Shown: positions 35,821 through 43,507 of the stretch, one piece after another | How positions within the stretch are numbered: the stretch's first letter is position 1 | How the letters are laid out: every line of letters begins with the position of its first letter | NCBI RefSeq assembly: GCF_000373565.1 | Contig: NZ_KB891810.1 | Coordinates: forward strand, 1-64,000 | Direction: 5' to 3' | Length of the DNA stretch: 64,000 nt | Origin: Streptomyces sp. HmicA12 | GTDB taxonomy: Bacteria; Actinomycetota; Actinomycetes; Streptomycetales; Streptomycetaceae | Translations under genes and position numbers: made by a program | The notes under the pieces: model-generated | Told to the model about the DNA's origin: nothing | What the model saw: the letters and a program-made list of their open reading frames with translations, nothing else | Database searches by the model: none

Positions 35821-36423
35821 ATGGTCGCCTTCCCCGCCCCGCGCCGGCCGCTCGAGGCCGTCCCCCCGGTCCCGTCGGTCCAGCAGTGGTACGAGGACGA
35901 GCTGGGCTGGGCCACGGCGGCAGGCCCCGAGGGGCTGCGGCTGCGCACGGGGCTGCGTTTCGACGTCCTGGAGGTCCCGGCCGACGCCGGCTTCCGGATG
36001 CTGCGCAGGCTGGATCCCCGCTCACCGGTGGCGTTGTGCGGGGAAACGATGCAGCTCCTGGTGGCCGCGGGCAGCGCGGACGAACTTCCGGGGCTGCTCG
36101 ACTGGCTGGAGTGGGGCTCACTGCCCCTGGACCTCGTCGCGGTCGGGGCGGGCGGATTCATCGACGCGCCGACGCCGCCGGGCAGGACCGGCTCGCAGGA
36201 GGCCGCCGTGTGGGTGCGGCCCCCGGAGCCCGGACGCGAGGTGGAGCCGGTGCTGCCGGCCCTGACGAGCCTGTCGGCCGTCTCGACCTGGTCGGTCGTG
36301 GGGGGCGGTGGGGGCGCCCCCGATCTCGTACGACTCGTGGACACGGCGGCGACCCACTGCCACCGGGCCCGACTGCTCCGTGCATCCACGGAGGCGGATC
36401 GTCAGCCGTTGGCCTTCTCGTAG
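35821..36423 (+). CDS. conserved protein of the SCO3374 type
   Basis: This 200-residue protein resembles a conserved Streptomyces protein I recall between clpC and lsr2. The segment WYEDELGWATAAGPEGLRLRTGLRFDVLEVPADAGFRMLRRL is similar to the N-terminal part of bifunctional primase/polymerase proteins, and the end HCHRARLL...QPLAFS is conserved. The frame is open from 35503, but upstream codon use is atypical, so ATG 35821 with GGAGG 11 nt before is chosen. It overlaps the 3' end of lsr2 by 22 bp on the opposite strand. Confidence 0.8.
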   Translation: MVAFPAPRRPLEAVPPVPSVQQWYEDELGWATAAGPEGLRLRTGLRFDVLEVPADAGFRMLRRLDPRSPVALCGETMQLLVAAGSADELPGLLDWLEWGSLPLDLVAVGAGGFIDAPTPPGRTGSQEAAVWVRPPEPGREVEPVLPALTSLSAVSTWSVVGGGGGAPDLVRLVDTAATHCHRARLLRASTEADRQPLAFS

Positions 36424-36737
36424 GCCTCACGGATGGAGGCGGGGACGCGGCCGCGGTCATTGACCTCGTAGCCGTTGTCCTTCGCCCACGCGCGGATCTG
36501 CGCCGTGTCCTGGTTGCCACCCGACGCGGCGCGCGCCTTGCCCCGGCCGCTCGCGGCACGGCCACCGGTGCGCCGGCCCGCCTTGACGAACGACTCGAGG
36601 GCGCTACGGAGCTTGTCCGCGTTGGCGGTGGTGAGGTCGATCTCGTACGACTTGCCGTCGAGCGCGAACGTCACGGTCTCGTCCGCCTCGCCGCCGTCGA
36701 GGTCATCGACAAGAAGGACCTGAACCTTCTGTGCCAC
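36402..36737 (-). CDS. lsr2: Lsr2 nucleoid-associated silencer protein
   Basis: This 111-residue H-NS-like protein bridges AT-rich DNA and silences horizontally acquired genes. The N-terminal oligomerisation part (AQKVQVLLVDDLDGGEADETVTFALDGKSYEIDL) is standard. The C-terminal domain binds the AT minor groove through the RGR motif in VNDRGRVPASIREAYEKA. GTG 36737 has AAGGA at good spacing; the longer frame adds MKGNP. The gap to the acetyltransferase gene (36738-37001) is relatively AT-rich with overlapping palindromes. Confidence 0.97.
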   Translation of the reverse strand: MAQKVQVLLVDDLDGGEADETVTFALDGKSYEIDLTTANADKLRSALESFVKAGRRTGGRAASGRGKARAASGGNQDTAQIRAWAKDNGYEVNDRGRVPASIREAYEKANG

Positions 36738-36814
36738 CGGATTTCCTTTCATCGAAATCTGAAGGGCCGGCCCCCCTGCGACCGCGGCCGCTGTTTCGCC
36801 GTCCCCTTGTTATA

Positions 36815-36830
36815 TGCAGTACTGCAGTAC
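36815..36830. promoter_or_regulatory. overlapping palindromes in the lsr2 promoter
   Basis: TGCAGTACTGCA (36815-36826) and GTACTGCAGTAC (36819-36830) overlap. On the minus strand a -10-like TATAAC follows immediately (36814-36809). A regulator bound here, possibly Lsr2 itself or a dedicated repressor, would control lsr2. Confidence 0.5.
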
Positions 36831-36919
36831 GTCGGAAAGCAAACCGCTTTTGCGGGGAAAACACAAACCCCTGGCTGAGATCCAGGAGAGATCTCGGAGT
36901 TGTACGCTGCCCAGCCGGG

Positions 36920-36940
36920 CCGAAAACATGCGCGTTTCGG
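36920..36940 (-). terminator. hairpin after the acetyltransferase gene
   Basis: CCGAAAAC (36920-36927) pairs with GTTTCGG (36934-36940) with one bulged A. A second stem CCCGCA/TGCGGG (36950-36955, 36967-36972) lies just before it. Both follow the minus-strand acetyltransferase gene. Confidence 0.45.
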
Positions 36941-37001
36941 ACATAGGGGCCCGCACCCTGTGTGCTTGCGGGAACGTTGCCGGAATATCGGACGGCGACG
37001 A

Positions 37002-37562
37002 TCACAGATGCAGAAGCATCCGGCTGTTGCCCAAGGTGTTCGGTTTCACTCGTTCGAGACCGAGGAACTCCGCGACGCCCTCGTCATAGGAACGCAGCAG
37101 CTCGCTGTAGACATCGGTGTCGACCGTATCGACGGGCGTCTCACCGATCTCCACGAAGCCGTGCTTCGCGAAGAACTCGACTTCGAAGGTGAGACAGAAA
37201 ACCCGGCGAACACCGATCCAGCGGGCGGTCTGCAGCAGCTTCTCCAGGACCAGATGCCCTACTCCCGCACCCTTGACCTGTGGATTCACCGCGAGAGTGC
37301 GGACTTCCGCCAGGTCTTCCCACATGATGTGGAGCGCTCCGCAGCCGACCACCTCGGCGTTGTCGTCGCGTTCGGCGACCCAGAACTCCTGGATGTCCTC
37401 GTAAAGCGTCACCGTGGCTTTGTCGAGCAGGATCCCGTGTCGGCTGTACGCGTCGAGCAGTCGGCGCACCGACGGCACATCGACGGTCCGCGCCCGGCGG
37501 ACGGTGACGGCTTTAACGGTGGAATCGGGTCCTGGGGCGACTTCGGGGAGCTCTGCTGGCAT
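37002..37562 (-). CDS. GNAT acetyltransferase, ArgA-like amino-acid N-acetyltransferase
   Basis: This 186-residue GNAT protein has the acetyl-CoA motif VNPQVKGAGVGHLVLEKLL and preceding strand AEVRTLAV. The pattern VRRARTVDVPSVRRLLDAYSRHGILLDKA resembles the stand-alone actinobacterial N-acetylglutamate synthases (for example M. tuberculosis Rv2747), so a role in arginine synthesis is likely but not proven. It lies 10 nt downstream of the BlaI-type gene, probably co-transcribed. Confidence 0.85.
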   Translation of the reverse strand: MPAELPEVAPGPDSTVKAVTVRRARTVDVPSVRRLLDAYSRHGILLDKATVTLYEDIQEFWVAERDDNAEVVGCGALHIMWEDLAEVRTLAVNPQVKGAGVGHLVLEKLLQTARWIGVRRVFCLTFEVEFFAKHGFVEIGETPVDTVDTDVYSELLRSYDEGVAEFLGLERVKPNTLGNSRMLLHL

Positions 37563-37571
37563 GTCCGGACG

Positions 37572-37997
37572 CTATCGCCCGGGCTCCTGTGCCGCTTCTC
37601 CGGGTGGCGGGACTTCGGGCGCGGGTTCCGGCGCGGCTTCCGGCTGCACGATGCGCATCGCGTCCCTGAGGGCTTCGCGCTGCTGCTGCGACATCATGCC
37701 GAAGAAGGCCACGAGCGCGGCGGCGGGGTTGTCGCTCTGCGCCCACGCGTCGTTCATCAGCGCGGCCGAGTAGGCGGCCCGGGTGGAGACGGCCTCATAT
37801 CGATAAGCCCGGCCCTCCGCTTCACGGCGGACCCAGCCCTTCTGATGGAGATTGTCCAAAACGGTCATGACCGTCGTGTAGGCGATGGACCGTTCCTGCT
37901 GCAGGTCCTCCAGGACTTCTCTCACCGTCACCGGGCGGTTCCACTTCCACACCCGCGTCATGACTGCGTCTTCTAGTTCTCCCAAGGGGCGCGGCAC
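37572..37997 (-). CDS. BlaI/MecI/CopY family transcriptional regulator
   Basis: This 141-residue regulator has a BlaI-type winged helix (LGELEDAVMTRVWKWNRPVTVREVLEDL, TTVMTVLDNLHQKGWVRRE) and an Ala/Pro/Glu-rich C-terminus. GTG 37997 is chosen; GTG 38006 and TTG 38027 are in frame, and no ribosome site is seen, so the message may be leaderless. The usual partner BlaR1/M56 protease is not encoded in the window. Confidence 0.85.
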   Translation of the reverse strand: MPRPLGELEDAVMTRVWKWNRPVTVREVLEDLQQERSIAYTTVMTVLDNLHQKGWVRREAEGRAYRYEAVSTRAAYSAALMNDAWAQSDNPAAALVAFFGMMSQQQREALRDAMRIVQPEAAPEPAPEVPPPGEAAQEPGR

Positions 37998-38078
37998 GAG
38001 CAGCACAATAGTGGGAGAAGTCGGCAATTCAGCGGCGGACGTGGCGAGAGATCGCGGACAGCCTCAAACAATGACAAA

Positions 38079-38101
38079 AGGGGCGCCCCGTGGGCGCCCC
38101 T
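38079..38101 (-). terminator. 10-bp stem terminator with U-run
   Basis: AGGGGCGCCC (38079-38088) pairs with GGGCGCCCCT (38092-38101) around a 3-nt loop, and on the minus strand TTTTG follows. It terminates the small membrane protein gene. Confidence 0.85.
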
Positions 38102-38137
38102 GACCGTGGTCGCGGCGGTGTGGTGCGGTGCGGCGGG

Positions 38138-38308
38138 TCAGCCGCTCTGGGCCTGCCGGGCGGCCTCGGCGCGCGCGAGGGCGGCGTCGACGGCCGCGTC
38201 TTCCTTGGCCTTCTTGTCGCCGCCCTGCGACTTCACGATCGTCACGATCAGGCCGATGAAGAACGCGGCCATCACTACCGGGGGCACGAGCGCGGAGACG
38301 TAGTCCAT
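38138..38308 (-). CDS. 56-residue single-pass membrane protein
   Basis: This small protein begins MDYVSALVPPVVMAAFFIG and has one membrane helix at about 6-26, followed by a basic KSQGGDKKAKEDAA segment and an amphipathic Ala/Glu/Arg helix ending in QAQSG. ATG 38308 has GGGGGG just upstream and the gene ends before a strong terminator. It was too short for ordinary ORF cut-offs but has strong third-position GC bias. No function is known to me. Confidence 0.85.
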   Translation of the reverse strand: MDYVSALVPPVVMAAFFIGLIVTIVKSQGGDKKAKEDAAVDAALARAEAARQAQSG

Positions 38309-38322
38309 GCCCCCCAGAGTAG

Positions 38323-38919
38323 CTAGCCCGCGGCCAACTGCTGCGGCGGGGCCGGGGGCTGCGCCGGGCGGCGCTTGGGCGGGAAGACCTCCGACGGCTT
38401 GGGCGCCGGGCGCTGCGGCGTCGCGGGCCGGGGCCTCACCGGCCGGGGGTCCGTGCCGGCGCGGCCGCCGGGCAGGGCCAGCAGGTGCGTCCGGGAGGAC
38501 GGGACGCGCGGCCGGTGCCGGGCTTCCAGTCTGTCCCGTACGCCCTGTTCGGCCAGGGCGTAGCAGCGTTCCAGCAGCGCCGCGGCGGCGTCATTGCCGC
38601 GCAGGGCCCGCAGGGCCGAGAGGTCGTCGACGCCGGGCTGGTGGCCCGCCGCCAGGGCGTCCTCGAGGAGGCTCAGATAGCCGGTGACGGAGCCGGGCAA
38701 GGCGGCCCGGTAGCGGTCGAGGTCGGCGAACAGGAAGGCCCGCAGGCGGACGGCTTCCTGTGTGACCTCGTCGACCGACTCCGCGAGCCGGAGACAGTCC
38801 CGGACGTCCTTGTCCGAGGCGGGGCTGGGGTGGAGGGCGAGGGCGAGGGCGCGTCGGAGCACACGCAGCTCTTCTGCGCCGAACGCCATGCCGCCGCGGT
38901 TTCCGTAGGGCGTGGGCAT
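38323..38919 (-). CDS. conserved hypothetical protein
   Basis: This 198-residue soluble protein is mostly alpha-helical (about 10-130: FGAEELRVLRRALALALH, TQEAVRLRAFLFADLDRYRAAL), with a Pro/Arg-rich disordered tail from about 135. It is likely conserved in streptomycetes but of unknown role. ATG 38919 is used; ATG 38889 with GGAAA upstream is an alternative start. It precedes the small membrane protein gene by 14 nt and may be co-transcribed with it. Confidence 0.75.
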   Translation of the reverse strand: MPTPYGNRGGMAFGAEELRVLRRALALALHPSPASDKDVRDCLRLAESVDEVTQEAVRLRAFLFADLDRYRAALPGSVTGYLSLLEDALAAGHQPGVDDLSALRALRGNDAAAALLERCYALAEQGVRDRLEARHRPRVPSSRTHLLALPGGRAGTDPRPVRPRPATPQRPAPKPSEVFPPKRRPAQPPAPPQQLAAG

Positions 38920-39004
38920 GGGCCGACGATACGGTCTATTACGGACAAATCGGCTTAACCGGCAATCAGCGGCGTGGCCCGGCCACCGGCCGCCGACGCA
39001 TACC

Positions 39005-39802
39005 TCAGAGCCGGCTGACGTTCCGCTCGTAAACGAGCCGGAGCCCGATCAAGGTCAGCCACGGCTCGTGTTCGTCGATGACGGAGGCCTCGCCCAGGAC
39101 CATCGGCGCGAGCCCACCCGTCGCGATGACGGTGACGTCGTCCGGGTCGTCGGCCAGCTCCTTGGCCATCCGGTTCACGACCCCGTCGACCTGGCCCGCG
39201 AACCCGTACACGATGCCGGACTGCATCGCCTCGACCGTGTTCTTGCCGATGACGCTGCGCGGCCGGGCCAGCTCGATCTTGCGCAGCTGCGCGCCGCGCA
39301 CGCCGAGCGCCTCGACGGAGATCTCGATGCCGGGCGCGATCACGCCGCCGGTGTACTCGCCCCTCGCGGAGACCGCGTCGAACGTCGTCGCCGTACCGAA
39401 GTCCACGACGATCGCGGGGCCGCCGTACAGCTCGACGGCCGCGACCGCGTTGATGATGCGGTCGGCGCCGACCTCCTTGGGGTTGTCCATGAGGATCGGG
39501 ACTCCGGTCTTGATGCCGGGCTCGACCAGGACGGCGGGGACGTCGCCGTAGTAGCGGCGGGTGACCTCGCGCAGTTCGTGCAGGACCGAGGGGACGGTCG
39601 AGCAGATGGCGATGCCGTCGATGCCGTCGCCGAGCTCGTCGCCGAGCAGCGGGTGCATGCCCATCAGGCCCTGGAGCAGGACCGCCAGCTCGTCGGCGGT
39701 GCGGCGCGCGTCCGTGGAGATGCGCCAGTGCTCGACGATCTCCTCGCCGTCGAAGAGGCCGAGCACGGTGTGGGTGTTGCCCACGTCGATGGTGAGCAGC
39801 AT
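39005..39802 (-). CDS. coaX: type III pantothenate kinase
   Basis: This 265-residue CoaX-type enzyme phosphorylates pantothenate, the first committed step to CoA. ASKHA-fold motifs are phosphate-1 DVGNTHTVLGLFDG at 6-19, the pantothenate-binding GADRIINAVAA, and DFGTATTFDAV with ATGGLAP. The start ATG overlaps the stop of nadC by 4 bp (ATGA). It is the last gene of the five-gene cofactor operon. Confidence 0.96.
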   Translation of the reverse strand: MLLTIDVGNTHTVLGLFDGEEIVEHWRISTDARRTADELAVLLQGLMGMHPLLGDELGDGIDGIAICSTVPSVLHELREVTRRYYGDVPAVLVEPGIKTGVPILMDNPKEVGADRIINAVAAVELYGGPAIVVDFGTATTFDAVSARGEYTGGVIAPGIEISVEALGVRGAQLRKIELARPRSVIGKNTVEAMQSGIVYGFAGQVDGVVNRMAKELADDPDDVTVIATGGLAPMVLGEASVIDEHEPWLTLIGLRLVYERNVSRL

Positions 39803-40803
39803 CAGACGGTCGCTTCCCGCAGGTCGAGACCGATGTCGAGGATCGGCGAGGAGTGGGTCAGGGCGCCCACGGCGAGGAAGTCGACGCCCGTCTTCGCGTA
39901 CGTGGCGGCGTTCTCCAGCGTGAGGCGGCCGGAGGACTCCAGGAGCGCGCGGCCGTCGGTGAGCGCCACGGCCTCCTCGGTCTCGGACGGCGTGAAGTTG
40001 TCCAGGAGGATCAGGTCGGCGCCCGCGTCGAGGACCTCGCGCAGCTGGTGCAGCGTGTCGACCTCGACCTCGATCGGCAGGCCGGGGAAGCGGTCGCGTA
40101 CGGCCTGGAAGGCCTGGGCGACGCCGCCGGCGGCCACCACGTGGTTGTCCTTGACCAGGGCCGCGTCCGAGAGCGACATGCGGTGGTTGACGCCGCCGCC
40201 CGCGCGGACCGCGTACTTCTCCAGGGAGCGCAGGCCGGGGGTGGTCTTGCGGGTGTCGCGGACCTTCGCCTTGGTGCCGTCCAGCGCGTCCGCCCACGCG
40301 CGCGTGGCGGTGGCGATGCCGGAGAGGCGGCACAGGATGTTGAGCGCGCTGCGCTCGGCGGTGAGCAGGTCGCGGGTGCGGGTGGTGACCGAGAGGAGCT
40401 TCTGGCCGGCCTCCACGAGGTCGCCGTCCTCCGCGTGCCGTTCCACCTCGAACTCGTCGGACGCGACGACCGAGATGACCGTCTCGGCGACCCGCAGTCC
40501 GGCCACGACGCCGGCCTCGCGGGCCGTGAAGTCCGCGGTGGCGACGGCCTCTTCGGGGATCGTGGCGACCGTGGTGACGTCCACGCCGCCGTCGAGGTCC
40601 TCGGCGATCGCCATGTGGGCGATGTCCTCGATCTCGACCGGGTGCAGGCCCGCGTCCAGGAGCAGCTGGGCGAGCGACGGGTCGAGGCCGCACTCCATGA
40701 CGTCGGCGTCCGCGTCGCCGTGCGCACAGCCGCAGTTGTCGCCGCAGCCGCCGCTGTCGGCTTCTGCCAGAGGGAGTTCGGGGGTCGCGCTCACGTCGGT
40801 CAC
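39802..40803 (-). CDS. nadC: nicotinate-nucleotide pyrophosphorylase (carboxylating)
   Basis: This 333-residue quinolinate phosphoribosyltransferase makes nicotinate mononucleotide. Active-site segments are RDTRKTTPGLRSLEKYAVRAGG, GGVNHR and the barrel strand IEVEVDTLHQL with LILLDNF. GTG 40803 behind AGGAG gives an N-terminal extension of about 35 residues with a Cys/His cluster (CGDNCGCAHGD) ahead of the usual start region. It overlaps nadB by 4 bp (GTGA). Confidence 0.96.
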   Translation of the reverse strand: MTDVSATPELPLAEADSGGCGDNCGCAHGDADADVMECGLDPSLAQLLLDAGLHPVEIEDIAHMAIAEDLDGGVDVTTVATIPEEAVATADFTAREAGVVAGLRVAETVISVVASDEFEVERHAEDGDLVEAGQKLLSVTTRTRDLLTAERSALNILCRLSGIATATRAWADALDGTKAKVRDTRKTTPGLRSLEKYAVRAGGGVNHRMSLSDAALVKDNHVVAAGGVAQAFQAVRDRFPGLPIEVEVDTLHQLREVLDAGADLILLDNFTPSETEEAVALTDGRALLESSGRLTLENAATYAKTGVDFLAVGALTHSSPILDIGLDLREATV

Positions 40804-42515
40804 TGCTCCTGAGGGTTCTTTACCGTTGCCGGGAAGTCTGCTGTTTGTGTGGTGTGCGTGGCCAGTGTTCGGTCGGGATTCAGCCGTACGACGATGTGGC
40901 GGCGCCACTCCGCGTCGTCCCGGTCCGCGTGGTCCTCGCGCCAGTGGCAGCCGCGGGTCTCCTCGCGGCGGCGGGCGGCGGCGACCAGGACGCGGGCCAC
41001 GCACAGGAGGTTGGTGGCCTCCCAGGTGTCGACGCCGGGGACGGCCGTCTTGCCGTTCTCCGCGAGGGCGCCCGCGGCCTCGGCGTGGATGCGGCCGAGC
41101 TGGGCGGCGGCCTCGGCGAGGGAGTCGGCGGAGCGCAGCACGCCCGCGCCCGCCGTCATCACCCGCTGGATCGCGAAGCGGGCCTCCGCGGGCAGCAGCG
41201 GGTGGGTCGGGGTGTCCGGGTGCGGGACGGGGGCGGGCACGCGCGCGTGGAGGTGGTTCTCGGCGTGCTCCCGCTGGATGTCCTCCGCGATGCGCTCCGC
41301 GTAGACCAGGCCTTCCAGAAGGGAGTTGGAGGCGAGGCGGTTCGCGCCGTGGACGCCGGTGCAGGCGGTCTCGCCGCACGCGTACAGACCGGGGACCGTG
41401 GTGCGGCCGTGCAGGTCGGTGCGCACGCCGCCGGAGGCGTAGTGCGCGGCCGGGGCGATCGGGATCGGCTCGGTGATCGGGTCGATGTCGTGGGCGCGGC
41501 AGGCGGCAAGGATCGTCGGGAACCGGTGCTCCCACATCTCGGCGCCGAAGTGCCGCGCGTCGAGGTACATGTGCTCGGCGCCCTGCTCCTGCATGCGGCG
41601 CGTGATGCCCTTGGCGACGATGTCGCGGGGCGCCAGTTCGGCGAGTTCGTGCTGGCCCACCATGAAGCGCACACCGTCCGCGTCCACCAGGTGGGCGCCT
41701 TCGCCGCGTACGGCTTCGGAGACGAGCGGCTGCTGGCCCTCCGCGTCCGCGCCCAGGAAGAGCACGGTCGGGTGGAACTGGACGAATTCGAGGTCGCTGA
41801 CCTCGGCGCCCGCGCGCAGGGCGAGTGCCACTCCGTCGCCCGTGGACACGTGCGGGTTCGTCGTCGCGGAGAAGACCTGGCCCATGCCGCCGGTCGCGAG
41901 GACCACGGCGGGGGCGAGGACGGCGCCGACGCCGTCGTGCTGGCCCTCCCCCATCACGTGCAGGGAGACACCGGCCGTGCGGCCCTCGGCGTCCGTCAAC
42001 AGGTCGAGGACCAGCGCGTTCTCGACCGTGGGCAGCCCGCGCTCGCGGACCGCCTCGACCAGGGCCCGGGAGATCTCGGCGCCCGACGCGTCGCCGCCCG
42101 CGTGCGCGATGCGGCGGCGGTGGTGGCCGCCCTCGCGGGTCAGGTCGAGCGTGCCGTCCGCGGCCTCGTCGAAACGGGCGCCGGTCGCGATGAGCCGGCG
42201 CACCGCGTCGGGGCCCTCGGTGACCAGGGTGCGCACGGCGTTCGCGTCGCACAGCCCGACGCCCGCGACCAGGGTGTCGTCCAGGTGCTGCTCGGGGGTG
42301 TCGCCCTCGCCGAGCGCGGCGGCGATGCCGCCCTGGGCCCAGCGGGTGGAGCCGTCGTCGAGGCGGGCCTTGGTGACGACGACCGTGCGCAGGCCGGCGG
42401 CCTCGCAGCGCAGGGCGGCGGTCAGTCCGGCGACGCCGGAGCCGACGACCACGACGTCGGCTTCCAGGGACCAGCCGGGGGCGGGGGCGTGGAGACGTAT
42501 GCCTGTGCTCGTCAC
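40800..42515 (-). CDS. nadB: L-aspartate oxidase
   Basis: This 571-residue flavoenzyme oxidises aspartate to iminoaspartate for quinolinate synthesis. The FAD motif VVVGSGVAGLTAALRCE is near residue 21, followed by RWAQGGIAAALGEGDTPE and the substrate segment GRTTVPGLYACGETACTGVHGANRLASNSLLEG. The C-terminal helical domain has a His/Arg-rich end. GTG 42515 has GGAGG upstream and overlaps the panC stop. NadA, the next enzyme, is not encoded in the window. Confidence 0.97.
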   Translation of the reverse strand: MTSTGIRLHAPAPGWSLEADVVVVGSGVAGLTAALRCEAAGLRTVVVTKARLDDGSTRWAQGGIAAALGEGDTPEQHLDDTLVAGVGLCDANAVRTLVTEGPDAVRRLIATGARFDEAADGTLDLTREGGHHRRRIAHAGGDASGAEISRALVEAVRERGLPTVENALVLDLLTDAEGRTAGVSLHVMGEGQHDGVGAVLAPAVVLATGGMGQVFSATTNPHVSTGDGVALALRAGAEVSDLEFVQFHPTVLFLGADAEGQQPLVSEAVRGEGAHLVDADGVRFMVGQHELAELAPRDIVAKGITRRMQEQGAEHMYLDARHFGAEMWEHRFPTILAACRAHDIDPITEPIPIAPAAHYASGGVRTDLHGRTTVPGLYACGETACTGVHGANRLASNSLLEGLVYAERIAEDIQREHAENHLHARVPAPVPHPDTPTHPLLPAEARFAIQRVMTAGAGVLRSADSLAEAAAQLGRIHAEAAGALAENGKTAVPGVDTWEATNLLCVARVLVAAARRREETRGCHWREDHADRDDAEWRRHIVVRLNPDRTLATHTTQTADFPATVKNPQEQ

Positions 42516-43507
42516 AGGTGACCTCCGAAGGTCAGGGGCAGGTTGTCGATCAGCCGGGTCGAGCCCACGCGCGCGGCGATCACGAGGACGGCCTCGCCCT
42601 CGAAGCCGTCCCGTACGTCGGTGAAGTCGGACGGGTCGACCAGGGCCAGGTAGTCGAGCTCGGCCGGAGGACGCAGCCGACGGGCCTCGTCCAGGACCTG
42701 GCGGGCGGCGGCCAGGACCGCGGCCGGGCCGCCCGGGGAGGCGACCGCGTGCGCGTCGGCGGCGGCGCGGGCCTCGCCGAGCGCGTCGAGCGCGCGGGCA
42801 CGCGCGCGCGTGGTGGGACTTTCGACGGCACGCGCGCGCAGGGCCTCCTGGGCGGCGTGCCGGTCGCGGCCCGCGAACAGGGCGCGGGAGAGCAGGAGCG
42901 CGGTGCGGCGCTCGTCCGCGGAGAGGTAGCGGTTGCGGGAGGACAGGGCCAGGCCGTCGCTCTCGCGGACCGTGGGCACGGCGACGATCTCCACGTCGAA
43001 GTTCAGGTCGCGCACCATGCGGCGGATCAGGGCGAGCTGCTGGGCGTCCTTCTGGCCGAACAGCGCGACGTCCGCGCGGGTGAGGTGCAGCAGCTTCGCG
43101 ACGACGGTGAGCATGCCGTCGAAGTGGCCGGGGCGGGACGCTCCTTCGAAGCGCTCGCCCATCGGGCCCGCCGACAACAGGACCTGGGGCTGCCCGCCGG
43201 GATAGACCTCGTCGACGGACGGGGCGAACACGACGTCCGCGCCCGCCTGTTCGGCGATCTTGACGTCGGCTTCCAGGGTGCGCGGATAGCGGTCGAGGTC
43301 CTCGCCCGCGCCGAACTGCAGCGGGTTCACGAAGACCGTGACGACGACTTCGCCGTCCTCGCCCGCGCGTTCGCGTGCCGTGCGCACGAGGGTGGCGTGG
43401 CCCTCGTGCAGGGCGCCCATCGTCATGACGGCGACGCGCTGTCCGCTCCGCGCGCGTGCGCGCAGCTGCGCGCCCTCGTGCACGAGCTTCGTCTTGAAGG
43501 CGCTCAT
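42512..43507 (-). CDS. panC: pantothenate synthetase
   Basis: This 331-residue ATP-dependent ligase joins pantoate and beta-alanine. It has the HIGH-like MGALHEGHATL, the pantoate site FVNPLQFG, FGQKDAQQLALIRRMVRDL and the KMSKS-like SSRNRYLS. An Ala/Arg-rich insertion near 210-270 makes it somewhat longer than E. coli PanC. ATG 43507 overlaps the stop of the upstream gene by 4 bp. Confidence 0.96.
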   Translation of the reverse strand: MSAFKTKLVHEGAQLRARARSGQRVAVMTMGALHEGHATLVRTARERAGEDGEVVVTVFVNPLQFGAGEDLDRYPRTLEADVKIAEQAGADVVFAPSVDEVYPGGQPQVLLSAGPMGERFEGASRPGHFDGMLTVVAKLLHLTRADVALFGQKDAQQLALIRRMVRDLNFDVEIVAVPTVRESDGLALSSRNRYLSADERRTALLLSRALFAGRDRHAAQEALRARAVESPTTRARARALDALGEARAAADAHAVASPGGPAAVLAAARQVLDEARRLRPPAELDYLALVDPSDFTDVRDGFEGEAVLVIAARVGSTRLIDNLPLTFGGHL

